DNA of 64,000 nucleotides from Lithodes maja. Its lineage: Eukaryota > Arthropoda > Malacostraca > Decapoda > Lithodidae. Position 1 is the first letter of the stretch; each line of letters begins with the position of its first letter. The notes beneath the pieces were generated by a model. That model did no database searches, was not told where the DNA came from, and saw only the letters and a list, made by a program, of their open reading frames with translations. The position numbers and the translations under genes are program-made. The stretch lies in contig JBAKBP010003121.1 of assembly GCA_037953745.1 (NCBI GenBank), positions 1 through 64,000 on the forward strand, read 5' to 3'. Positions 55,434 to 64,000 of the stretch are shown one piece after another.

Positions 55434-55653
55434 TATTATGCCAAAATGTTTTGAAAGTGCTCTTAAGGCGAAGAAGTAGATTAATTAGTTAAATTATTTG
55501 AAATTGATTTGTTACAATATACAGTATATATTTAATGATATTATGTTTACCCAGCTAACAGTGCAAGTCATAATGGGATGTCAGGGGTTGGTATCGGCTC
55601 CAACTATGCTGGCTGTAGGCATAATCTAGACTAATTGAAACTTGACCTTTCAG
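55434..55653. other. intron or upstream sequence of the TTLL4-like gene
   Basis: AT-rich with a TATATATTTAATG tract. It ends in the acceptor AACTTGACCTTTCAG (55639-55653). Confidence 0.5.
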
Positions 55654-55687
55654 ATGAGTGTGGAGTGAGTGGAGGAAGTGATGTAGG

Positions 55688-56558
55688 ATGCTGGGTCGGT
55701 CGTTAAACACCCCCCAGCGCCCTCCACTGAACCCCTTGGCCAACAACGCCCCCGGCCTACCACTTAACACTATGAAGGTCCCGGACACTTCCCCTGCCGC
55801 CAGACCTCCCATCTCCGTTGCTTCGTCCACCATTCAACCGCCCACACTGACAAACGCTCAACACACCATCTGCAAGCGTCATAGTCCTGAGATCTCAGGT
55901 GGGGTGGTGGAGAACGAGAATGCCCCGTTCTCCCTACAACACAAGAGGCAACGTACTAAAAGCGGGTCGGACAGCATGGAGCCACTAGTGCCCAGTCAGG
56001 ATAACAACAGTGCCATACCACCCTCAGACTGTAATAGTGGGCTCAAGGGTGAAGCCATGCCTTTATGTGAACACAATGCCAGGACTACTAGATTAGAAGG
56101 GCAGGAGCTCGGGCCTCAGAACCTCGAGCCCTCTTGTTCTTGTACCAAAAGGGACTTAAGTAGCGGCAGTAGTAGTAGTAATAGTAATAATAATGGCAAT
56201 TGTAGTAATTTATTAATTGGAGAGAGCATGAAAAGTGATAGTGATTGTGTGAATGATATAGACTTGATACAACACCGCATAAGTAATGGGGTCCACGGTG
56301 TGGCGATACTGAAAGGTGAAGGAAATAACGGTGGCCTGTCCCCCCATTGTGCGGCGACCTTAGAGTATGTGACACAACTGCCTGAGGGGTGCTGTGGGGT
56401 TGGGGGAGGGGGACCTGGGATATTAGCACAGCCCCCCACACTCGGGGATGAAGGGGAAGACTTGGAGGACGATGACAACTACTTGGATTCATCAGAGGAG
56501 GAGGTGGAAGATGAATTTACGTTCATCAATAATGAGGATGAAGAAAGCTGTGGTGAAG
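55688..56558 (+). CDS. TTLL4: TTLL4-type tubulin polyglutamylase, first coding exon
   Basis: The exon starts at 55654 after a CTTTCAG acceptor. The frame has stops at 55655 and 55679, so the ATG at 55688 (MLGRSLNTPQRP) is the first usable start. It encodes 290 residues plus one base and ends at donor GAAG|GTGAGT (56559). The sequence is Pro/Ser-rich, then Ser/Asn-rich (SSGSSSSNSNNNGNCSN), and ends with an acidic segment (EDLEDDDNYLDSSEEEVEDE). Long disordered N-terminal regions are usual before the TTL core in TTLL4 proteins. Assignment depends on the exon at 63784. The enzyme adds glutamate chains to tubulin and other proteins. Confidence 0.72.
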
Positions 56559-57149
56559 GTGAGTAGATTTTAGTACATAACCTTTTTCATGAATCTGTTA
56601 GTTACGTAAATTTAAGATTATGATTTTTCATGATTCTTACCTACAATTAATATTACGATACATGTGACTGTGTGAGCTACTAGAATATAATTATCGATGT
56701 CATTTTAGCAATATGCTGTATTCAAAATATAAGCCCATAATAAAACTTCAACAGTTTTATTATGTGAAGTGTCATTAATTTTTATTACAGTACCGGTATG
56801 TACAGTTGCCAAGACATGAACTAAGGACAGATGGTGTGGAGACATGGTTGTATTGAATCACCATAGCAGGTTTATGCATTGTATTAATTAGAATATATTG
56901 TCTTGCCCATTATAGGCTATATATCAGTATTATAATGTACATTAATATACTCACTTTCCAACTACAGTATATATACCCCCAGGGAGTAAGGGGGCCTTTA
57001 TCTGTGGTGGAGGAAAAAAAGAATATGCCCCACGCATCCTACTGTGTGTCGTATAAGGCGACTAATAGGGGGGGAGGGGCTAGATTTGTGGACCAATAGC
57101 CATTACTATATAGTGAAACCTAGTTATTGGCGCTGGCTTTGTAAGAGAC
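56559..57149 (+). other. TTLL4-like intron, proximal part
   Basis: AT-rich intronic DNA. 56985-57090 holds a conserved-looking block, GTGTCGTATAAGGCGACTAA within a G-rich stretch, of unknown repeat origin. No ORF. Confidence 0.5.
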
Positions 57150-57770
57150 TGCTGAGGTTTGTGGGGAGCGGATGGGTGCCACAGTCAGACTCTTACTACC
57201 GGTAGTTTTTTTCCTGGGCGCTGTTTTGGTGCATCGCCTGAGTATGAAATGGAGAAATCTGTATGCCAAGGTGAGCTTGTGTTCAATGACCAGCTCGAGA
57301 GTGTTATCTTTGCCAGTGAGGCACTGGAGATGGTGGACTAGTTTTGCTACTTGGGATACCCCATCTCTGCCGTTGGTGGGGCTGAGGCTGCCACTATCGC
57401 CAGAATAAGATGCAGCATGGGAATGTTTAGAGAACTGTTGCCACTACTTACCACGAGAAGACGCCCTCTTCCTTGAAGGGAAAAGTGTATGCTCATACAT
57501 TAGAAGCACAATGACATATGCTTCATATCAACAGAATGGAACACAATGAGATGGTAATGGTGAGATGGATGTGCGGTACCAAACTGCAAGATAGGATATC
57601 TAGTGAGTATCAGTGATGAGATGCATACTAGCAGGCTTATATGGTATGGACATGTGGATGGGATGGATGAACTAAGATAGGTAAAAAGATGCAAGTCCAT
57701 GAACGTGGAGGGAGCTGCACCAAGGGACAGACCAAGAAAGACATGGGTTCAAATTGACTATATACAGTAT
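57150..57770 (+). mobile_element. decayed RTE-like LINE fragment (third type) in the TTLL4-like intron
   Basis: Broken frames encode VDxFCYLGYPISAVGGAEAA, TIARIRCSMGMFRELLPLLT and later WYGHVDGMD-like sequence, the thumb and C-terminal region of an RTE-type RT. Many indels and stops; an old copy. Confidence 0.65.
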
Positions 57771-58233
57771 AAGTAGTTCACATGATCTGTCAAATGCTGT
57801 CACTGTATACTATTGTAGCTGTCTTGTTAAAAGATGGGAGGGAAGATGTTTCTTTAACAATAGTGCGTTGTTATATGTGCGATTAGTTTGCTTGGGAAAC
57901 AGATTAACTTGCTCATGTAGTAATGTACACCCTATGTGGTGGATTGTGTTCTTTTATTTAATAATTTTCATTTTAGTAAGCGTTGTTTCCACATAGCGAT
58001 TTTGATAATTTAATTTGACTTTATATTGTCCTTGTCCCAGTTTTGGTTTGTTTGGTTTGCACGTTTTACATTTTAATAGTCAGGTCTTTACCATGGAAGT
58101 ACAGTACCATAGTCAACTCCACTAATCTGGAAGATTGAAATATACTTGTTGCGTCTATACTCTATAGGCCAACAGATCTTAGAGGAGATCCTCTTTAAGT
58201 CGATTGCAATACCCAGCGACTCATTGCCTATTA

Positions 58234-58422
58234 GAGCTGTCGTGGTCTAACGGGCTAAGGCTCTAGCGCTATGTTGGTGACGACTAGCCGCGTGGGTTCG
58301 AATCTCGGCTATGCTACGACAGTTTCCAGTGCTATATAGCCTTCGTCGCTTAGTGCTGTAGAATTAATTACAGTTGGGGATATCCCCCAGATGAAATTAA
58401 TTCATAAGGCTATTCAACCTAT
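58234..58422 (+). mobile_element. tRNA-derived SINE, 189 bp, TSD TCATTGCCTATTA
   Basis: Perfect 13-bp duplication TCATTGCCTATTA at 58221-58233 and 58423-58435. The head has a GTCGTGG acceptor strand (58239-58245) pairing with CTACGAC (58314-58320), box A TGGTCTAACGGGC and box B GGTTCGAATCT (58295-58305). The middle is long, as in Ser/Leu-type tRNAs with an extended variable arm. The body ends GGCTATTCAACCTAT with no homopolymer tail. It lies in the TTLL4-like intron, sense orientation. Confidence 0.85.
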
Positions 58423-59310
58423 TCATTGCCTATTAACTTAATAAAAAAGTTCCAACAGAATCGAGCCAATACCGGAGAAGAAACTTGGATAATGAATATA
58501 AACTTAAGCAGTTTTATTTATCGGTTTCATTTCATGTTTTACAAATCCATTTCTTAACAAGATGCTATATTTACCGGTGTACTAAGAGATACTTTGTCAT
58601 ACTGAAAAATTATACTCCAGATAGTCTTCAACACCTTGACTATGTTCTTTCCTACTTTAAATAATAATTGACTACATGAAAAAGCAAAAAAATACCGTAC
58701 AATAAATTATTGTATATTTGTTGCTAATATGACAAATTAGGAGGAAAGTTACAAACCCACTAGGTAGCGCAACAGGTTCCAAGTTTGTTTGCCTGATTCG
58801 GAAAATCAATGGTCGACCAGGGCACTAACTGGATAGGTGGTATTATTGTGGTGTCTCACTGAAGCTTGAATCTTCATACTGTACTTCTACTGTATTTGAG
58901 TTAGTTCAACAGTTACACAACTTTTTGGCCTTGTCGCCAGCAAACTCTCCAGGAATCCTGCAGACTTCAAGAAGCTGGCCACAACTAGTAAGGTGGCAGC
59001 CTCAAAGATATTGGATTAACCAATTTTTACTGAAGTACCTTGTATAATATTTTTTTACCTCTGTAATATATGGTTGCATTTCTGTTCTATAATGTTAGTT
59101 AACATTTTATATCATTGATTATTCAGCTTAGAATTAATATATTGCCTAGGGCCTAACACTGATTTTGAGGGACCACTTAAGGTACCACTTTTTATTTATA
59201 CAGTAGAATGTTACACAAAAGTCCAGAAGTGTATTTTTTTTTTTTTTTTTTTTAAAGAGACAATGAACGGAGGAAGGAAAAACACAGATAAAACAAAAAG
59301 GTCCATGTGC

Positions 59311-59745
59311 CTAAAGGCATCCTCCATTCATAAAATGTTTGTAACAACTGGATTTAAACATTTGTAGATTGTAAGTTTGTGGAAAGCAATTCGAGGGAAG
59401 TGAATTCCAAAGAGTAGTAGCTCTGGGGATAAATGAATTCTGATAAGCAGAAGTTCTGCATTGTGGAGGAGAAAGTGTAAATTCATGGGCGCTCTCAGCT
59501 GCCCTAGTTCTACGGGGAAAGATGTGGAGAGGCGGCACAATTGAAGCAAGTTCCTCGGAACAATTGCTGTGAAAATATCTGTAGAATAATGCAAGGGATG
59601 CAACGTTTCTTCGTATGGATAATGTAGGAAGGTCCTGTGTGATTGCAGGGTTATTGATTAATCTAATAGCTTTATTTTGAATTTTGTCCAACTGCCTCAA
59701 TGCAACCACTCCACTTCCACCCCACAGAGGTGAACAGTAATCCAT
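59311..59745 (-). pseudogene. LINE RT thumb/C-terminus fragment in the TTLL4-like intron
   Basis: The minus-strand frame MDYCSPLWGGSGVVALRQLD, KIQNKAIRLINNPAITQDLP ... RATTLWNSLPSNCFPQ ... LQMFKSSCYKHF ends at a stop. It matches the typical end of CR1/Jockey-group ORF2 (VEYCSPxWGG...RVQxKAxRLI...WNSLP). Uninterrupted over 144 codons but lacking everything upstream. Antisense to the host gene. Confidence 0.8.
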
Positions 59746-60053
59746 CTGAGAAAAAGTAATATAATCCAGAAATATAAGATTTTGTCAGGACTATTACTTG
59801 GACTTTTCCGGAAGTCAGAGTAGCCTATGAAGTTCGGATTTTAGGCAGATCTGGACTTTGTGCACTTTCTGATCGGATTCTCCCCCAATTAGTCAGGTTG
59901 GCTGAGGTTTTACTGTAGTTAGACAAGACCAGTACTGTATTTAGATTTTACTGTATACAGCTTATAAAACACCTTGTAACATTCAAGTTTAGTTATACAG
60001 ATGACCAAGAGTTAGTGTAATATAAGAGTACCTAAATGTGTTATGTTGTACAG

Positions 60054-60173
60054 ATGACCAGAGTGTGATCAGCTGTGTTACGGTGGGATCAACGTGCTCC
60101 CTGCGTTCGGTGGCCAGCGAGGCACTCCACACCATCTGCATTAACGAGAATGGACTGGCTGCCAATGAGGATG
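60054..60173 (+). CDS. TTLL4: TTLL4-type gene, second coding exon
   Basis: 120 bp, acceptor TTATGTTGTACAG (60041-60053), donor GATG|GTTAGT. In phase 1 at both ends it reads DDQSVISCVTVGSTCSLRSV, then ASEALHTICINENGLAANED. The frame joins exactly to the exons on either side. It forms part of the non-catalytic N-terminal extension. A near-copy of the acceptor and first bases, TTATACAGATGACCA, lies 56 bp upstream (59993-60007). Confidence 0.75.
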
Positions 60174-60464
60174 GTTAGTATGATATATATGTGTGGTTTT
60201 TTGTATGTGTATGTAGGAGACAAAGGTAAAGCTGCTTCTAGCAACTGGGCCCCCCTCCCCCCCCAAAAAAAAACCCCACAAATATAAAAAATCAAAAGAA
60301 TGATAGCCCATGGTAGATGTCAAAAGTTTGGACACTCAGGTCTAGCGATTTGTGGCAAATGTCCAGTAAAGTCCCTGTAACAAGGGCACGCACTAGCCCT
60401 CTCAATCAAGGGAGTGTACGTCGTTAAAAACTGCATAATTAAAGAGTCAAAAGGTCTTATATGC

Positions 60465-61460
60465 GGAGCTTGAAGATATATGATGAGGGAAAAGAGGTTG
60501 AGGGAGAGAGTTCCAGAGTTTACTTTTTGAGTGGTAGAAAAACTGAAAATCGGCTCACTCTTGGGTTACAGAGTTGGATAGACTAGGGATGGGAAGGTAT
60601 TGTGGGCGGGTGCTACCCACTCTCCTCAAGGGAGGTGGTAGACACTGGGCAAGGTCTGAAAAACACTGATTATTGTCATAACGGTAAAAGGAGTGAGAGA
60701 GATGCAACCTTGTGGCGTGTTGTTGTTGTTCCCTAAGCTGCTTGGCCGAACAGCCCCGAGTCCTTAAGGAAGGCCATGGCTACGGTCGGGCTTTCCCACA
60801 GAGCTCTCAAGGAATATAAATTGTGTTGTTGGCTTAAGTGGTTGTGTGAAATGCAGTCTTCATTGATGTGTTGAGTGATATGAGTATGGATGTCCTTGTG
60901 GCGTGTAGGGAGAGATTGTAGAGAGTAAGAGAGGCGAGTTGATAAGCCAAAACGCTTTTGACTCTACCTTTTCGAGAAGTGCGGTATGGGTGGAACATCT
61001 CCACACATACGAACAGTACTCGATACATGGGCACACTGTGACCCTGTACAGAGCTAGAAACTGTTCAGAGGTGAAGAATGGTAAGAGCCTATGATCTACA
61101 TGTTGGTTTTTTGCAATGAAGAGTGGGTTCAGGGGCAATTTAAACAGGCCAATTGTGGAGCAAAGGAAAAACAGTTTGGAACACTGGACATAGTTGCCAA
61201 TCCGACACCTGATCACCCGTCGCGAGCGCCATAAAAAATAAAGCCTTCTTGAGTAAATTAACGTAGATGAGCATCGCGTGTACAAGGAAATTTCAAAAGA
61301 GTTAAAACTTTGAGAGCTTTAAGAGACCATGTCGGCTTGACCTTACGAGGTGGGGGTTGCTTTCGGAAGCAAGCGTGTATAAACCCAGTCAGATCATAGA
61401 ATGGAATGCCAATAGTTGAGCGTAATGACAGAAAGTTATTTCTCTTCAGCAGATAGTCCA
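60465..61460 (-). mobile_element. decayed LINE fragment (family E2), interrupted by a LINE B end
   Basis: Minus strand: FLALYRVTVCPCIEYCSYVW, STHTALLEKVESKAFWLINS and related blocks of a CR1/Jockey-group RT thumb. Partner copy at 42770-43400. It contains the 173-bp LINE B insertion 60721-60893. The outer limits are approximate. It lies in the TTLL4-like intron. Confidence 0.7.
60721..60893 (-). mobile_element. LINE family B 3' end, 173 bp, TSD CCTTGTGGCGTGT
   Basis: Begins TGTTGTTGTTCCCTAAGCTG (reverse complement of the AAC tail and stop region of family B) and ends after the region equivalent to HNHLRQQHNLHS and ISHTS. Perfect 13-bp duplication CCTTGTGGCGTGT (60708-60720, 60894-60906). Severe 5' truncation. 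Confidence 0.88.
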
Positions 61461-61984
61461 ATTAAAGCGACCTAGTGTACTAGTGCTGTGCTCTGGCCGG
61501 TTCATTAAACCAGAAACCAAAATGGAAAGCTCAAACCAGCACTATTCTTGGCCCAGAACTTTCGGGACTCGCTCACCTCCGCCACCCTATCCGTCGGAAT
61601 AGAGAAATCGCTGGCACAAAATGACATTGCCTTGGACTGACAAGGTGCTGTGATTGGCGTCCACGTAAGTGTCAGGGCCATAAAGGAGGGGCATTTTAAA
61701 TTTAGGCTGCCATGAAGGTTTCCCCAGTGGGAGAGGAGAAATGGAAGTTAACCCCAGACTGCTGGCAATAAAGGGTTCTTACTGTGGAAGAAGTGGAAGG
61801 TTAAGGAGTTTTAGATTTTGACAAACGGGGAATTGGAAATGACGAGGAGGCACAACTCGGGACTTTGACTTGGGTGGAGGAGGATTGCTTGTCCGCTATT
61901 TCATTCATCAATTTGTTTAACACTTGTCAACCTTGATATTGCCACATAGCCTTTTGTGTAGGTATTTCCAAATCGTGAAGAAGT
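61461..61984. other. intron sequence, no element recognised
   Basis: Mixed composition, no ORF, TIR or tail identified. Confidence 0.4.
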
Positions 61985-62735
61985 GGAGTGTTTTAAATAT
62001 CTAGGAGAAGTGATAAGGAGGGATGTGGGTGTGGGAATGGAGGTAAGACAGTGTGTGTGAGGGAAGGAAAGTTTTCGGAGCAATGGTGAGTATGTGGAAG
62101 GTGAGAAAGTAACAAGGGATAGCTATACCAATTGTGATTAATGGGGCTGAGACTTGGGGTCTGAATGTACAAGAGAAAAGAAGGTTGGATGTGATGGAGA
62201 TAAGCTGCTTGAGGAGTGTGTGGAGTGACGCATAGAGATAGATAGAGGTACAGTATGTAGGAGAGTGGGACAATAGGAACCCTTATCGGCCAGAGTGGAA
62301 AGAAGGGTGCTATGCTGGTATGAACATGTTGAATGAATGGGAGATGAAAGGCTTACAAAGAGAATATATTAGTCAGAAACAAGTGGAAATAGCTTGAGAG
62401 GAAGACCTTGGAGGATCTGGAGAGATAGTGTGAAAAAAGTGTTGGAAGATAGAGAGATGACGAAAGAACATGTAGGAGAAGTGGTACTGAACAGTAATGA
62501 GTGGAGAATGTTTGTTGTGAATAGATAAGTTATAACGCGGGAGTGGGGGTTGGACGCCAGTTGGACTAGATAATAGTCTGTCAGGCGCTAGGCCCTGGGA
62601 GCCGGTTTATATATGAAGGACCCTGTCTGGAAGTATGTGGGTGGGCAATGTGTTGTAGTTCTGCTGTGTGTGTCTGCCTGCTGTTACTGCAACCTCTCCG
62701 GGAGGTCGGGGAGTGCTGGAGTGTGATGTTGTACT
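61985..62735 (+). mobile_element. decayed RTE-like LINE 3' fragment (R1 type)
   Basis: GTGGAGTGTTTTAAATATCT(AGGAG) matches R1 at 17779. Sequence then follows R1 through GCTGAGACTTGGG, TGGAGATAAGCTGC, GGGAGATGAAAGGCTTACAA to the 3' UTR (GGACTAGATAATAGTC, TCAGGCGC). Many substitutions and indels. It contains a CAGTA insertion at about 62252 relative to R1 (GAGGTACAGTATGTAGG against GAGATACGTAGG). Confidence 0.78.
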
Positions 62736-62992
62736 CACCTTAATTCTATACGGGGATAGGTGTGTTAGAACTGCAAATGAATGAAGACTTGTATGGGGAG
62801 AATTCAACCTAATCGTTTCATTGGAATTCGGTCTGGGCTATGGATATGGTGTTAGGGCGACATATATTTAGTGGAAAAAATGCCCACCAGAGTGTATTCC
62901 TTCCTATGTATCTCCCTGCAAGAATGGGTTAAAGTGTTAGTATGCCGATCTATACACAAGTTCCAAATTAAATTAACAAAAAAAGGAGACTA

Positions 62993-63202
62993 CAGTCTGT
63001 TCATTCAAGGTTGGGCAGAAATCGTAACCTATAACCTCTAATAACTAAAAAGGGACTAGAGTAATTGAGCTAATATTTCTATCAAATAGGAAGACTTGGC
63101 TAGGGAATAGGTGTCGAAATTGACAGCTCATTTGCTCTAGCCCTTTTTGAGTTACAGAGGTTAGAGGTTATGATTTCTGCCCAACTTAAAATGAACGGAC
63201 TA
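62993..63202. mobile_element. palindromic TA-bounded MITE, 210 bp, in the TTLL4-like intron
   Basis: Arms of about 75 bp: left CAGTCTGTTCATTCAAGGTT then GGGCAGAAATC; right (reverse complement) TAGTCCGTTCATTTTAAGTT then GGGCAGAAATC. Both continue through AACCTCT, AAAAAGGG and CTAGAG to the centre. TA on each side (62991-62992, 63203-63204). TIR and TA target fit a Tc1/mariner MITE. Confidence 0.82.
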
Positions 63203-63204
63203 TA

Positions 63205-63783
63205 GGACCTTGGGAAAAAATACAAATGTATAAAAAGAAACTAAGCCACTTCATTCATTAGCCTTTCATTAATCCAGTTTTCCTTGACATCATTGGTATA
63301 AATGCTCGGGCATATAATTAAGATATATGATAAAAGTGTAGATATGATGAGCTTATGAGAAAAATGCCGCATAAGCTAATGCTCCCATTTTCTAAAGCCA
63401 CACTTAAGTGCTGCCCTAAACCTTCATGAACAAAATCAGCAGAAACAAATTATAGTGATCTTTCTGAAACTGAATGATATTTAGCCCTTTACAAAATTTA
63501 GCACTCCTCATATTTTAGAACCATACTTAAGTGTTTCCCTAACCCTCCACCGAACGAAGATATTACAACTCGGTCCTCCTAATTTGTGATAAAGGGATAA
63601 ATATATTTCGGTTTTAGAAAGAGCATTTTACTGTATTTTGTTTTTGCTTATTTCGTTCATGAAGGCTTAAGGAAGAACTTAGTTTTTATTTTAGAATACA
63701 GGGGCATTGGCTTGCGCGGCCTTCTTCTATGCTCCTCATATACAGTAAGCGTTTGCACAAAGTTAAAATAATCCATTCCCCAG
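63205..63783 (+). other. TTLL4-like intron, distal part
   Basis: AT-rich. It contains a diverged duplication around CCATACTTAAGTGTTTCCCT (about 63370-63440 and 63495-63560). It ends in acceptor ATCCATTCCCCAG (63771-63783). Confidence 0.5.
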
Positions 63784-64000
63784 GATCCTTACTGTATGCG
63801 GACACTCCTGCCCCGACCCCCCTGCCGTCCTTCAGTCCCAGCCTGTTCTCCCACGTGCCGCCAGCCATCAACTTCTGTCAGTACAATGAAAAGACCCAGG
63901 AGCTACCCCTTGCCATCGGTCGACAGCTCAAGTGGAGGTTCACAAATATTACGCCGCTCATTGTCAAGAGAACTGTCGCCAACTCGGGATACAAGATTAC
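63784..64000 (+). CDS. TTLL4: TTLL4-type gene, exon entering the TTL core (continues past the window)
   Basis: The phase 1 join to exon 2 gives GSLLYADTPAPTPLPSFSPS, LFSHVPPAINFCQYNEKTQE, LPLAIGRQLKWRFTNITPLI, VKRTVANSGYKI. The succession PSLF-x-x-VPP-x-I-x-F ... LKW-x-x-x-x-x-TP-x-IVK-x-T is the signature at the start of the TTLL4 catalytic region, just before the ATP-grasp TTL domain. That makes TTLL4 (or TTLL4-like) a better fit than other TTLL subfamilies. No stop before the window end. Catalytic ATP-binding residues lie downstream, outside the window. Confidence 0.85.

Overview
The window is animal nuclear DNA from an arthropod, probably a decapod crustacean. It has split host genes with GT-AG introns, very long AC and CT microsatellites, interstitial TTAGG arrays (the arthropod telomere unit) and no bacterial-type gene organisation. 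Most of the 64 kb is layered transposable elements. Host coding sequence supported by splice sites is about 1.7 kb.

Host genes: (1) a minus-strand first coding exon at 18923-19106 resembling RMND5A/B, a subunit of the CTLH/GID ubiquitin ligase; (2) the last two exons of a plus-strand gene I do not recognise (38301-38420 and 38956-39150); (3) the 5' part of a plus-strand TTLL4-type tubulin polyglutamylase gene (exons at 55688-56558, 60054-60173 and 63784 to the window end, continuing beyond it).

Retroelements: LINE family A (CR1/Jockey group) has copies at 114-4512, 31441-35496 and 35982-37390. LINE family B (I/Jockey/R1-like, AAC tail) is at 5669-6945 and 7790-11260, with 3' ends at 47338 and 60721. 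RTE-like LINEs are at 13395-18742, 50289-52931 (minus) and 42045-42564 (minus), with decayed pieces at 44820, 57150 and 61985. A 5'-truncated CR1/L2-like LINE lies at 19667-21426. LINE family D (PHD finger and SGNH esterase in ORF1, intact 1216-residue ORF2) is at 25621-31440. Three tRNA-headed SINE-like elements lie at 24425, 37433 and 58234; the 37433 copy shares its 3' tail with the LINE fragment at 55003-55433.

DNA elements: TTAA-bounded (piggyBac-like) elements X, Y and Z; TA-bounded elements at 53902, 54704 and 62993; and several elements with 8-bp target duplications and GG/GRT termini (families W, M220, M409, M894). The 8-bp families carry CCTAA/TTAGG telomere-like arrays, and W, M409 and M894 also carry a GC-rich hairpin next to them. 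Nesting is resolvable in many places: W within W, LINE within W, LINE within X, and X, Y and M894 within the RTE LINE.

The most striking signal is a set of 5-6 bp insertions of the form TA-[CNG, CCGG, GGC or GGCC]-TA. They break several ORFs and are visible by comparing sibling repeat copies. They look like excision footprints of Tc1/mariner-type transposons, and the parent heptamers are far over-represented throughout the window.
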